A stretch of DNA of 64,000 nt from Gnetum montanum (GCA_015680685.1 MNCI01004872.1:1089882-1153881), one strand, 5' to 3'. Counted from the first letter of the stretch, positions 26,338 to 38,462 are shown. Numbers and translations: made by a program. Notes: generated by a model not told the origin, from the sequence alone.

Positions 26338-27850
26338 GTAATGTTTTGAAAATGGAAAATATGAATTGTAGTTCAAAACCCTAGTTTTATAATAAAAAAT
26401 TCATTAGAATAGAAAAACTATCAAAACAAGGGACAACAATGTGAAAATGCTAATTAACATTCTATGCTTGAAAATAAATCTTATCAAAACTTAAAAAATG
26501 TTCATTAAAAATATTTAAATCTAAATATCAAGCATTCTAACAACCAATTGCTAAACAATCACACATTGATCAAAACATATATGCATAAAAAACATATCAA
26601 AAATCCTTAAAATAAAGAAATATATCAAATTTATCCTACCTAAAATGATATTGTTACAATTAGAAACCTTCATTTGGTTGCAATTTCCTAGATAGGCTTC
26701 AAACCCTAAGTTGATAGTGAAGATTTAGATCTAGCTATTCTTGAAATGGAATCTAAGAAAAACTTGAAATGAGATCTAAAACTAGGATCTTACTAGGATC
26801 CTAGTTGATAGTGAAGATTTAGATCTAGCTATTCTTTAATTTAGTAAGGTATCTCTCTTTATTTTTTATCTTTTAGATATTAGTAATGTAATTAGACAGT
26901 CTTTCATGTAATGCTTGGAAGGTATTTATACTTATAAAGGTATGACATGGTTGGGAATAAAGGGTAATCTAAGGGAAAAATAAATAAAATATAATTTCTA
27001 AAAATAATAAAAATAATATTCTAACATGTGCTAATGCCCAGTGTTGGTCTGATGAACATCTTCTAAGGATTAGCTAATGACTATGTCTAAGCCCAAACTA
27101 ATAACAATCTAAAAGGTCAAAAACATAACTAATGAAGAGGTTAAAAGGAGAATTTCTAAAACTTAAGCTAAAAATAAAATAAAAAATAGTAAAAAATAAA
27201 AATCATTAATTGAAAATTAAATAAAATATCCAAATAAAGCATACCATAACCAATGTAGTACTCTATGTGCTAATAATCCACGTAATTCTTCATACTTGCT
27301 AAATCAAAACTCCAACAAAAGATGTTAGTGAATATACACAAAAATAAAAGAAAAATGTAAAATACTAAAAATATAAAAATACTAAAAATAATAAAAATAA
27401 ATATAAAATAAAATAAAATAAAATAAGATTAAAACTAAAATATCAAAATATATTAAAAAGAAAAAATAACTAGAAAGAAAACAACAAGGTACATAGCTCA
27501 AATTATATAAGCATAGTTAATAAAATAAAAAAGCTAATAAAGCATAAGACATAGGCTAATAAATACAAAGTTAAGGATTTAAATCGCAAACATACCAAGG
27601 AGTTAGAAATATCTAAGATAGAAATGTTACATATGTTCCTGATAAGAATCTTACTCTTGAAAGATCTTAGGATGTGAGGTATAGAAATATTTTTTCTTCA
27701 CTTATCATGTTTCTTATTGAGATCCATGTATTTTCTAAATAGTCTTCATCATCAAAATAACATTTCTTCTCAATATTCTCTCCATCTTTTCTACAATATT
27801 AATAGTCTTTCTACAAAATTAACATCAAGTTGAAGTTGAAGTTGTACTAG
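26338..27850. other. AT-rich intergenic stretch with (TAAAA)n microsatellite
   Basis: No gene seen. A short direct duplication of about 40 bases (TTGATAGTGAAGATTTAGAT) occurs at 26,712 and 26,807. A simple AATAAA/TAAAA-rich microsatellite lies at about 27,360-27,430. Confidence 0.5.
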
Positions 27851-28906
27851 TGTCATGGTATGATACCACAAGTAAAAAACTAACTATGATATATGATAAA
27901 CCAAAACCTTAGATACCATGAGTTATGGTGAGCTCATGGTTTATGAAACCTACAATATTACAACTTGATCATGAATCACGGTTAAACTAAAAAATTGAGA
28001 TAACTTGAAATTTTGATATTAGAATTGAATGAAATTTATTTTTCTAGAGTTGCCTTAGATTGCTAAGCAATATGCAATGATGAATTGTTTTGAATGAGAT
28101 GAATTCTATGCATAGATTAAAGAATTTCACTTTTGCATGTATTAAACTTTCAAATTCATTGCTGGACTAGATCTGTAGTAGAGATGAAAAAACAGTTTGA
28201 TGAAGATGTTGATGAGGATGAATTAAGCATACGTGGATATGAGAATTATTGGGAAAATTATCAATAGTAGATGAGATAACTTTTGCATGATAATAAGATA
28301 AGAAATGGGATGTTGGATGAGGATGATTGATAAACTATGGAAAGAAAAAAATGATGATAAAAAATAGGATGATTTAAGAAAATTTTGAAATCACTCTAAT
28401 ATTTATTTAGTAGTATTAGTTTACCTTAATTACATTAAAATATTTCATTACAATCTTGCTTTTCCCTCATATTTATATCTAAATCATGGTGCCATATTAT
28501 AATATGATATGTCCAACCCATTTAATGAAAAATTGGGCTAGGAATTCAAGAGAAATGAGAGATTTTTGGTTTTATTTTCTTAATAAATTTACCAATATGT
28601 TTATAAAAGAAAAAATAATTAAATTTTCTTTATTATCTATTTGTAACTTAAATATAAAAATATAAATTACATTGCTTTGGTCCCTATGTTATAAAATAGC
28701 TAATTTAGCTTGGACTTTTCTTAATGTTCAAGTTGTGTCTCCATGCTTTCACTCATATTTATTGTATTTCCATATGTAGATATGATCATCTATTACTTTA
28801 AATATGGAATTATTGAACTCATTTCTTTTCCTTTCTTGAAATCTACATTTTGAGCAAGTAAAGTAGATGGTGGTTTGTGCTTCCAAAGTGCATACTAAAA
28901 CCAACA
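27851..28906 (-). repeat. Left LTR-like repeat of an internally deleted copia-like element
   Basis: A direct repeat of about 1,056 bases with the copy at 30,832-31,882. On the minus strand it runs TGTTGGTTTTAGTATGC ... GTATCATACCATGACA, with TG/CA ends and a copia-like TGTTGG start. A TATA-like TATAAATATGAGGG is at about 28,466-28,480 (minus). The copies are clearly diverged. If the element reads on minus this is the 3' LTR. Confidence 0.65.
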
Positions 28907-29449
28907 ATTAATTCTTTACAATGCACTTTGGAGTGGTTTTGACATGTTTTTAAATTTAGCTAATATTTTATGATATTGGAGAATTATTTAATGTTCTTAA
29001 TTATGGTTCTTCTTGGTTGAACTTCTCTTTGCTTATTTTTTTTATTTCAAAGTCTATTGTCTATTCATTTTGTGAATCAAGGGTTGATATTTGTATCAAA
29101 TTATGTTCTACTTCTTTTTTCTATTATGGTGAAATGATGGTAGGATATTTTGGCTTTATGAAATATAATTTAGTTGAATAGGCCTTCTTTTTTTCTTCTT
29201 AAATCTCTTTAATTTTTAAATTTTTTTGTAGTGTTATCTTACTATTCTTCTTTGAATAGATTTTGTAAGCATTGTCGTAAGTCTTTTATTTTCTTGATTT
29301 TCATTTTATTCTTTGGGGATAACTTTTTTTTCTTTATATATTTTAAATTATGTGTTTATGGAGCTAATTCTATATAATAAATTTGATTGAATAACTTCTT
29401 AAATTTGTCTTTGAAGTTATTTTCATCATAAATGATGCATTAGTGCTTG

Positions 29450-30190
29450 TTAAATATTGAATTGTAGTCATCATCTACCAACTAACTAACTAATAGGATG
29501 GATTTTTCTATATTTAGAACATAAAACACATAAATGATTTCAAAATTATTATCATTTTCTAAATTTATTTTTATAGTATCTATTCCAAGGATATAAAGTT
29601 CTTTTCCATCTTCAAACTATAGCTTCCTAGGACCTTTAATAAATGAAGCTTTTGTGAAGACTTCAATCATTTATTTTATGTGGTTTGTACAACCTATTTC
29701 TAGTATCCATTTGTCTAATGGTATTTGATTGTAAAGCCTATTTTTTGGATTGTCCAATTTTTCATGATATTGTAAAACCATTTTTCCAATTATTAACTTC
29801 TTATCATACTTTTTCTTAATCCTTGGGGGTTTGTTTTGGATGTTAGTTTCACCTTCTTTTCTAGGATCTTTCTTTCTAATTTTAGATAATGTGTTTTCTT
29901 CTCTTATGATGACTTCTTAATGGAATTTTAGTTTATTTTTTATTTTTTCCTTTTCTTGTTATTTTATTAACGTCTTTATATTATGTTCTCCCTTCTTGAC
30001 TTGTATAGTTTCTGATTTTGTGACACTTGTATGTACCTTGTCATTTTACAAACTTTGGATAGTGCCCTTCTTGACTTCATATTTTTCTTGTAGGTATTTC
30101 CACATTTTCTATATTGTCTTAAATTTTTAAATTATACTTCTAATCTTGTCACAAATTCAGTTGCAAATAATACCTTTTGCTAGTTTCTCT
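29450..30190 (-). pseudogene. Degenerate copia gag-protease
   Basis: On the minus strand the text MWKYLQEKYEVKKGTIQSL near 30,040-30,100 resembles the copia gag segment (W..L...Y), followed by a lysine-rich stretch and then LDKWILEIGCTNHI near 29,690-29,735, the copia protease site W-I-L-D-S-G-C with the aspartate and serine lost. The GAG-pre-integrase text VLNIEKSIL follows at about 29,500-29,530. Integrase, RT and RNase H, normally about 3 kb more, are absent, so the body was deleted. Remaining DNA between the repeats shows nothing else. Confidence 0.6.
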
Positions 30191-30831
30191 TCTCTAATGA
30201 CTTTCTGAAATTTCTTTCTTAAGCTTTTTCTTAGAGTTTCTAGAATGTTACTATTCTTTTCAATAATGTTTCAAACATCATTTAATTCTAGTAGCCTTAG
30301 TGTTAGTCTCTACTGTAATTTGAAATTTTGGTTACTATTAAAAATGATTCAACATGATGGAAAATTCTTATCTTGGTCTTCCATGGAGTTATCCTTTACA
30401 TTGGTATCAATTAAAGGAAATATGGCTAAATGGCTCCTCAATAAAAACTCTAAATTTTTTGATAAAAATTAAAAAAATATAAATATGATTATGAGTTAAC
30501 CATGACTTGTGATGAGTGGCCATGACCTGATCATGTGTTATGGTCTAATAAGAAATAGAGAATAATGAGATACGATGATTTCATAAGTGGACTATGAGGG
30601 CTTTCCAAGTTGTGATGATGAACGATGCTCTAAAATTTGAACTGAAGAAAACCACAAGTTGACATTAAATCATGGGGTGGATCATGAGTGCACCATAATT
30701 TATGATAAATTTCTCTTATCTCGAAATAACAAACATGAGACAATCATAGGTTGTAGTTGCAATTCTTGAGGCAACCACGAGGTAACCATGAGTCATCATT
30801 AAAAGCATGAGTTGACAATGATTCATAATGG

Positions 30832-31882
30832 TGTCATGGTATGATACAATGAGTGAACCGCTAGTCCTAGTAAATGATAAACTAAAAGCTAGAATACCAT
30901 AAGTCATGGTAAGCTCATGACGTTTGAAACATGAAATACCATGATTTGACCATTAGTCATGGTCCAACTAAAAGACTAAGATAATTTGAGATTTTGATAT
31001 CAAAATAAAATAAAATTTGTTCTAGACTCACCATAAATTATTGAATAATTTGTAATGATGAATTCAACTGAATGACTTGGATTTCATGGGAAAGTAAAGA
31101 AATCCACTTTTATATCTATTGGACTTTAAGATTTCCTATTGGACTAGATCTATAGGAGAAATGACAAAAATACTTTGATGATGAAATTAATGAAAATGAA
31201 TTAAGGATATCTGGATCTAATAATTATTTAGAGAATTACTAATAGTAGATGAGATAACTATTGAATGATAATGAGATGAGAAATGGGATGTTGGATGAGG
31301 ATTAGTGATAAACTATGGAAATATAAAAAAAATATTGATAAAATAATGGGATGATATGAGAAAATTATATAATGACTTTAATCTTCATTTTTCAATATCA
31401 ATTTTCCTCAATGGCATCAATATCCTTCATTACAATCTTAATTTACCCTTATAATTATAGCAAAATAATAGGGTCATAATAGCATATGATGGTACTAGCC
31501 TTGTAATGGATAAATAGGTGGAAAATTTAAGAAATATGAGTTATCGGAGCCTTTCTACAATTACATTTATCATATCTTTTGAAATGAAAAAATAATTAAA
31601 TTTTATGTCCTATCTTTTCTTGGCATAAATATCCAAATATAAATTACATGGCTTTGGTTCCTATGTTACAAAATAGCTAATTTGACTTTAAGGTTTCTTA
31701 AAGTTGGAACTTTTTCTACATGCTTTCAATTGTATTTATTGTATTTCCATATGTACTTATGACCTTCTACCACTTTAAATTTGGGATTATTCAACTAACT
31801 TATTTTTCTATCTTGTAATCCACATTTTAAGAAAATAGAATAAATGGAGTTTAAGCTTTCAAAGTGCATACTAGAACCAAAA
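30832..31882 (-). repeat. Right LTR-like repeat of the copia-like element
   Basis: Direct repeat partner of 27,851-28,906, starting TGTCATGGTATGATAC on + and ending near ACTAGAACCAAAA. The large gypsy element was inserted 28 bases beyond its right end. DNA just left of it (30,480-30,830) carries many CATGAGTCAT-like words in both orientations, also present in the first 150 bases of both repeats. Confidence 0.65.
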
Positions 31883-31910
31883 AAATTAAGCTAATATTCA
31901 ATGTAATACT

Positions 31911-33370
31911 TGTAACGATGGAAAACATCGGCAGCTGGAAAATACCGAACAAATTCCGTGTGCGATAGTTTTAGCCATGAATCCGTGCGAGGACTATGCT
32001 GGAAAAACGAATCCGTGGCGCCCTGAACGGTCTTGTCGATCAGACAAGGACTTACTAATCAGTAAACCGATGAAAATTTCGTAAAAACGATTTGTTTCAA
32101 GGAATCGTAAAATGAGGGGAAAATGATGTAGACGGATTGCAACGGTGATAATGCTAAACACGATAAAAGGAGGCTAACATAAGAGAAGCACGTAGTTTCA
32201 AGATCTGCGCTTTGACTTGAAAAATGTATATTTTGTATGAGAAATTACATTGGGGAATCCCCGATTGCTGGATGTGAAGCAAGCACAAAACAACAAGCAA
32301 AATGGTCCAAACAGAAGTCAGATCTACCTCATGGGCTAAAGCCGAGATGTAAGGAAGGCCAAGCTCTGATGTCTACCGATCAATTGTTTCTGACCGATAG
32401 AGTCTTCCCAGCAGAACGATTACTCCTATCACTGGTGCTCAAAGAGAACTGTGCTCTGTTTCTGCTGTAAGGTGATACTGTCAACAATTGCCAAGGCGCT
32501 GCTCTCTATATCTCTGCTCCAAAAGTGATAAGTGCTCTGGTGCTCAGAAAAATGCCTTTGCTTCTCTGATTTGCCAGCCCTTGTATCTTTGTCAACTGAG
32601 GTATTTATAGGCTGCGAAGCTTCAGGGAAAAGGTGCAACCTTGATGACGTGTGTCCCGCGTGTTTCGGGCATTGTTGACTTGACCAATTTTTGCATCAAA
32701 CTTCCTGATTACGCACAATACGCTCATTCGCGTATTGTGCGTGTGAAGAAGAGATGCGCGTTGGGCATGTTTCAACTGTCTTGGGTTACATTACGCTCAT
32801 TCACGCTGAGTTGTGTGTATGAGCGTAACGCAACGTGGGAATAATGGAATAAAAGCCGTTTTACGCTCTCTTACGCAGCCGTGCGTAGTGAAGCATAAGC
32901 AATGTCTAGTTTGGCGACACAATATGCTGCGATACACTCCGTTGCGTGATGAGCGTATGATTGAGCAGTCGCATTTTCTTAGACTTTGCTTTTGACTGTT
33001 CTGGAGCTTATTACGCTGCCATGTGTAACAGAGCATAAACCTGTCTTTGAACGAAAGACTTAGCAAAATACACAAGAAATCGCATATCACGCTGCTTAAG
33101 CTTCTCCCTATGCTGAAGTAACCATCCTTCTGATGCCAGACTATCTTGAAACGGCATCACGCTGAGCGCCATTACGCTATGTCGCGTGATATAGCGTAAC
33201 CAGAAAAAGCATAGAAAGATTAGGAATTTGCACAAGAAGTTGCGGACTTGATGCTACGCGCCTCTTGGTGTTGCTCTGTCTTATTCCCCCCTCTGGAATG
33301 CTGAGATGCACCCTTGCCTGAATTGCGAATCTTTGCCTGAGGCCAACTCGCGATTTTTTACGATGTTTCA
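31911..33370 (-). repeat. 3' LTR of the Tat-like element
   Basis: Ends TG...CA (TGTAACGATGG on +, ACGATGTTTCA at the right). Read on minus, U3 comes first (33,370 leftward to about 32,640) and carries at least eight clusters of TTACGCT/AGCGTAA words in both orientations (32,711-33,205). A TATA box CTATAAATA lies at 32,602-32,610 (minus). R/U5 occupies the rest to 31,911. The open frames inside it on either strand are by-products of the motif array. Confidence 0.93.
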
Positions 33371-33374
33371 ATGG

Positions 33375-33383
33375 CCCCTCTTT
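33375..33383 (-). other. Polypurine tract
   Basis: AAAGAGGGG on the minus strand, four bases inside the 3' LTR. This is the expected primer for plus-strand synthesis. Confidence 0.75.
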
Positions 33384-34480
33384 GTTGATGGTTGGAGGGC
33401 TTACCCGAAAGACGTCGATAAAGAATACGAAACACCGGATTGGTAGAAGCAAGAACAACGTCCATCCATGGCTACTCAAGTGTTGCCTTATCAACATGGA
33501 AGAGCAAAGCCAGAAGGTATGGGAGATAGAGGGATATAGCTGGAAACAGGTTCGGAGAAGGTGCAAAATGAGTTATGATGGTAGGGGCATGAAATACGCT
33601 CACTGAATGCACCGAAACATACGCATACTGATGTCAACAGAAATGCTTTCAGACGAGCATAGCGCGTCAGCTTGAGATTTCTCTGTCACCGATTATAGCA
33701 GGAATGCGTGCAAAAGGAGCATGGCGCATCACTTTTGTGATGTCTTTGCTAGCATGAGTGCAGAAAATGGATACTTGCGTATGTAGGTTTTGCGTATGGG
33801 AACCGGGTGGTGGGGATGAGGGAAACAAGAGCTAAGGGTGGGGTTGTGAGAGGTACAGGTATGTAGATCTAAGTGGTCGGGCAAACCTGAGCAGCCATTT
33901 TAACACGCTGTTGTACTTCACCGCTTAGATGGACGCACCTTTGAACAACATCCTCTAACGCAAGTAACCTGCAACCACAAAAGAAAGCAGAGGATACCAT
34001 TGCTCATGCGAACAAGAGGCGAGGTTGTTGAAACAAGCGCCGTTTGATGCGAGATAGAGTGATTGGGCAGTAAAGAAGGAGACGGAGCATGCGGGCGGAG
34101 CCACCAATCCTGACGATTGGCCCAGTATATCCTCGCCAAAAGGCATCAGACACAGTGCACCTAACTGGTTGTATAAGGAACCAGCCAGATGAATTTGCGA
34201 AGCCGGCATCTGATAGCGATGATTGGCGGAGGTCCCTGAGGCTGTTGTCGGTGAGGATTTCATCGGGGCTCCAGCTGGCGAGACTAAACTCTCGGAGGTA
34301 CTACCACCACTGCAGGCACGGCGGCGGCATCTCCGAGGGATCAGTAAGATGCCTCTTAGCTTATCCGAGGAATCAGTAGGATGCCAGTGGGGTGGCAACG
34401 CTGGGACTATCCCAATATCCCACCCCGTTGGTTGTGCAGCTGTACAGAGATGATCACGCTCACTTGATTTACATGGTAGC
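33384..34480 (-). other. 3' untranslated region of the Tat-like element
   Basis: About 1.1 kb between the tandem array and the purine tract. U3-like words (ACGCTCAC, CATACGCAT, GCATAGCGCG, TGCGTATGG) continue from 33,590 to 33,800. A 147-codon frame on minus (33,955-34,398) and overlapping + frames are open but show no motif; I treat them as chance in GC-richer DNA. A short duplication around GAGGGATCAGTAAGATGCC / GAGGAATCAGTAGGATGCC is at about 34,334 and 34,367. Confidence 0.5.
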
Positions 34481-34492
34481 AGTCTGTAAGTC

Positions 34493-34945
34493 CCAGTTTT
34501 AAGTCCTGGTAGACTGACGTTACTAGTTTTAAGTCCTAGCAGACCATGGTCCCAGTTTAAAGTCTAGGTAGATTGAGAAGTGCTAGTTTTACGTCATAGC
34601 GGATGGTGGTATGTCTGATTTATGGTCTCAGCAGACCGTGCTGTGGATGCTAGTTTCACGTCATGGCCCAGGGACAGATCTGTGCTAGTTTTATGTCCCA
34701 GCAGATGGCTACTTACCTGCGCCAATTTAGCATCGTAGCGGATGCGTGCAAAAGATGCCAGTTTTTCGTCTTGGCATACCTGTACAACATTGCCAGTTTT
34801 ATGTCGTAGCGGACGGTTACAATTTGCCAGTTTAGCGTCGTGGTGGACGCGTGCAAGGCATGCCAGTTTTACGTCATAGCGGACAGTCAGTACCAATTTA
34901 ACGTCGTAGCGGACGCCTGGCGCCAATTTTACGTCGTAGTGGACG
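34493..34945. repeat. Tandem array of about 14 diverged units in the 3' UTR
   Basis: Units start at about 34,493, 34,523, 34,551, 34,583, 34,612, 34,649, 34,685, 34,722, 34,758, 34,793, 34,827, 34,863, 34,893 and 34,923, spaced 28-37 bases. A typical core on + is CCAGTTTTACGTCGTAGCGG. Tat-lineage elements are known to carry tandem repeats in this position that can seed satellites. A 125-codon minus frame running through it only repeats the peptide RYDVKLA and is not taken as a gene. A related core recurs at 43,147-43,330. Confidence 0.85.
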
Positions 34946-34982
34946 AGTGCTGCCATACCTGCTGTCGACACCGTGGATGCTG

Positions 34983-36200
34983 CTAGATGTAATACCGCGT
35001 CAAGTACACATGATTTACAGGGTTTGCTAATTCGTTGCCGTTGAATTCTGCTAATTTGAATGCTCTGTTACTGTACACATCGATCACCAAGAAAGGGTCT
35101 TCCCAATTTGCAGAGAACTTGCCTACTGGTTCACGCACAGCCTTGAGAACAAGATCTCCTTTCTTGATCAAGCACTATTGAAGATTGTGGTAATGTTTCT
35201 GTCACTGTTTGTCTTGATATTTTTCAATCATGTCAAGATCCTGTATTCGCTTCTCTTCCACTGAATCCAGATCTGCGATTCGAGACTCGGTGTGTTGAGC
35301 CTCATTTATAACCGCAGAGAGGACCATTCTCAAAGAAGGGATTTGCAATTCGAGAGGCAGCACTGCTTCAGATCTGTAAACTAGGCTATAGGGCGTACTA
35401 CCCGTAGCTGTCCTACATGTAGTACGATACACCAATAGCACATAGAGAATCTATTCGTGCCACCGCCTTTTGTTGCTGTCGAGCATTTTCTTGAGCAGAT
35501 TGATGATTACTTTGTTTGTTGCTTCAGCTTCACCATTCGCTTGCGGGTAATAAGGGGAAGAAAAAGATTGTCTGATGCTTAGGTTATCACAGAAGGATTT
35601 GGTTTTCGTGCTATTAAACTGTGGCCCATTGTCCATCAAAATAGTCATCAGGAGACCAAATCTAGTTACTATATTGTCTAAGATAAAATGAAAAATCTGC
35701 TGAGAAGTGATCTTCCGCAAGGGAACAACCTCTACCCACTTTGTAAAATACTCAGTAGCAGTAATGATGAAGCTATGACCTGCGGAAGACTTCGGCGTGA
35801 TGGGACCTATGATGTCTAGTCCCCATCGCTGAAATGGCCATGTTATCTGCGTTGTATGTAATTCTGTGGGTGACACGTGTATAAGATTTGTGTGACGCTA
35901 ACACCTGTCACAAGTTTTAACCTTCGTCAAGAAATCTTTTTCCATGCGTGGCCAGTAGTATCCTAAGCGACGGATTTTTAGTGCCATAGCCCGTGGTGCT
36001 ACGTGGCCGCCGCACATTCCCTCGTGAACTTCGCCGACTATGTGTTGCGCTTGGTCTTTGTCAACGCAAGTAAGCAACACACTGTCAAAGGAACGCCTAC
36101 AGAGAGTGCTGTCTCCGATTATGACGTATTGCCTAGCCCGCTTACGGATTGCGTCTTTTTGTGCGCGCGTTAATGCAAACGGTAGCTCGTCCTGTAAAAG
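34983..36200 (-). pseudogene. Integrase of the Tat-like element (broken)
   Basis: Same frame as RT. The HHCC zinc domain (36,050-35,880) has H in EVHEGMCGGH, GYYWPRM and CDRC followed by a TAG at 35,898. The catalytic core reads RWGLDIIGPI (first D), TILMDNGPQF (second D) and QANGEAEATNK (E), so all three acidic residues are present. The segment TPYSLVYRSEAVLPLE and the C-terminal module LVLKAVREPVGKFSANWEDPF follow. Stops at 35,898 (TAG), 35,451 (TAG), 35,202 (TGA) and 35,175 (TAG) each fit CAG or CGA changed by C to T; no frameshift is seen. No chromodomain is visible. The frame ends at 34,983. Confidence 0.88.
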
Positions 36201-36330
36201 ATAAGCTTTAATGTCGTCGTACCATTCAGGCGTGCTTTCCTCAAGAAGAGAGGAGATTTGTGCCGTCCGAATGATAGGATCTGTGTAGTCGGTGATCAAT
36301 GGAGGACAGGTGTTAAACAGGTGTGAAGGC

Positions 36331-36713
36331 ACGTGTAAAGCCAGGGTGGCCAGTGCGTCGGCCAGCGTGTTGTCAGTGCATGGGACGTGTTGGGCATCGA
36401 AGGTCGTAAATCCCCTCAGAAGATCTTTAGCCGTATCGCAGTAGGGCTGCAAATGTACAGCCTTGCAGACGTAGACACTAGAGATCTGATTTATGACAAG
36501 CATCGAATCACCCCTAATCGCCAGGTGTTGAACATCGAGTTCACTAGTGGTTAGTAATCCCTTGAGGAGCCCCTCGTACTCTGCCACATTGTTCGTATAG
36601 GGCAAGATCAAGCGGTAAGCGTGTAGACGCACATCCTCAGGCGATAGCGTAAGAACAGTGGCAGCACTGCCACCTCTAGCGGTTGAAGCACCGTCAAAGT
36701 ATAACGTTGCTTC
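36331..36713 (-). pseudogene. Archaeal-type RNase H domain of the Tat-like element
   Basis: A second RNase H domain lies between the first RNase H and integrase. Catalytic residues are visible in order: D in TLYFDGAST, E in NNVAEYEGLL, D in LAIRGDSMLVINQ and D in TDNTLADALA. The domain is uninterrupted and looks catalytically complete, although the polyprotein around it is broken. Presence of this extra domain (aRNH) is the hallmark of plant Tat-lineage elements; it may support removal of RNA during reverse transcription. Confidence 0.88.
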
Positions 36714-36812
36714 GGGGCCTGTCGAGACAGGGCTTAGACTATGTACATGTTCATCTGGGAACTCTGGCTCTATAGTTGCTTGATTGTTAATCGGTGAAGT
36801 TATTAACTCGTC

Positions 36813-38462
36813 AGCTATCGCTTGGCCTTTTGTGGATGATTGGCCAATATAGTGTAGATCGAATTCTGCTGTGATAGCCTTCCAGCAAGCTATCCTACTA
36901 CTTTCGTACAAATTATGCGTAATGGCTCTAAGAATGTTGTTTTTACAAATGACGTTGACCTGGCTACGAAAAAGATAATGCCTACATTTCTTAAGCATAA
37001 AAACTAATGCTAGGCAACTACGCTCAACATTGTTGTACCTCGTTTCGTACGCACATAGAGCGTGACTCAAGTAGTAGATGGGCACTTCCGATCCATCATC
37101 CCTATTTTGACAAAGTAACACTGCTATTACTACGTCCGAAGTTGCGAGGTAAATGTAAAATGGCAAATCCCTTTGTGGCAGGAAAACTGTCGACAAATGT
37201 TGCAGTGCTTGTTTTAAACTATCAAACACACGCTGGCAATCGTCGGTCCATTCGAAATTAACCACCTTTTTCAGCAAGTGTTGCATAGGGTGTAACTTGT
37301 CGGTTAACCTCGAAATAAACCGGCGTATAAACTGTAAGCGTCCTTGTAACCCGCATAATTGCTTGAGGTCTGTGGGAGGCGTTAACTCGACAATGGCTTT
37401 GACCTTATCAGGGTCAACTCGTATGCCGGTTTCCGACACCACAAACCCCAGCATGCGTCTGGTTTTAACTCCGAATACGCACTTCTTTGGGTTAAGCCGG
37501 AGCTCGTATTTGGAGAATCTTTTAAGGACTAACTCCAGGTCCCCTGAATGATCCTCCGACTTCAAAGACTTGACAGCTATGTTGTCTACGTAATCATTCA
37601 GCCTTCCTAGGAGGTAATTGCTGAAGATGTATGTCATGGCCCATTGGTACGTTGCTCCGGCGTTCTTCAGACCAAAAGGCATCATGGTGTAGCAAAAGGT
37701 GCCCCAGGGTGTCATGAACGTCGTGGTCAGTTGGTGTTCTGGATTAATGCGAATCTGGTTATAGCCTGAAAAGCCATCCATGAAGGACAGAAGCGCATGC
37801 CCAGCTGTTGTATCCACTAGCTAGTCGATACTCGGCAACGGAAAGTTATCCTTGATTGTGGCCTTATTCAAATCTTGGAAGTCTATGCAGATGCATATGC
37901 TTCCAGTCTTCTTTGGGACGACTACAATGTTGGATACCCAGTCCAAGTAATCGACCGCACGGATGAAACCAGCTTGGTATAGTTTGGTGATTTCGTTACG
38001 CACAGCTAGCGTGATTTCTGGGTTGATTTTGCGTGCCTTTTGCCGAACTGCTTTGATCTGTGGATCTAAGATGATGTTATGTTGGATTATCCTGGGATCT
38101 AACCTAGGCATATCCTCGTATGACCATGCAAAGAAAGTAATGTTTTCTTGCAGGACCTGTGTTACGGTATCGTGCATTTCTCGTTCTAACAAAAAACTGA
38201 CTTTAAGCATTTTAGCTTCGCCCCTGTGCATAACGATAGAGACCTCATCAAGGGGGTCTTCAGTTATCTCCCCAGCTTCCAGGTCTAGCGTACGCGTCAA
38301 CTGTTCTGGCCATTCTGGGGACATCTCCAACGTAGCTATAGTTACATCTTCTAAGAGGAGGTTAACGTCTATAAACGCGGGATCAAACTACCTAGTTACC
38401 TTCCTATATGGGCCCGTCAAAGTTAGGGATGCTGAAACTGTGGCGTCCATTCATCGTCTATC
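36813..38462 (-). pseudogene. Reverse transcriptase and RNase H of the Tat-like element (broken)
   Basis: The exon begins at 38,462 after the predicted acceptor TTTTGCAG. RT blocks in order: LDWVSNIVVVPKK, DFQDLNKATIKDNFPLPSID, SFMDGFSGYNQIRINPEHQ, MMPFGLKNAGATYQ and YVDNIAVKS. The last is the catalytic YxDD box (37,581-37,592) with the second aspartate changed to asparagine (GAC to AAC), so the polymerase is probably dead. RNase H follows (about 37,175-36,813; YLATSDVVIAVLL, YYLSHAL, VERSCLALVF). Stops at 38,451 (TGA), 38,388 (TAG) and 37,821 (TAG) interrupt one continuous frame without frameshift. Confidence 0.9.

Noticed and set aside
32700-33210. CRISPR-like or tRNA-like interpretation of the palindromic repeats
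   Set aside because: Units are irregular, lie in LTR U3 in both copies, and have neither constant spacers nor cloverleaf folds; the sequence is plant nuclear.
33177-33566. 129-codon minus frame spanning the LTR edge
   Set aside because: It crosses the LTR and purine tract, has no homology that I can see, and its equivalent in the other LTR is disrupted.
34594-34971. 125-codon minus frame with repeated RYDVKLA peptides
   Set aside because: It is a translation of the tandem array; unit lengths vary and the frame relative to the unit changes, so it does not look selected.
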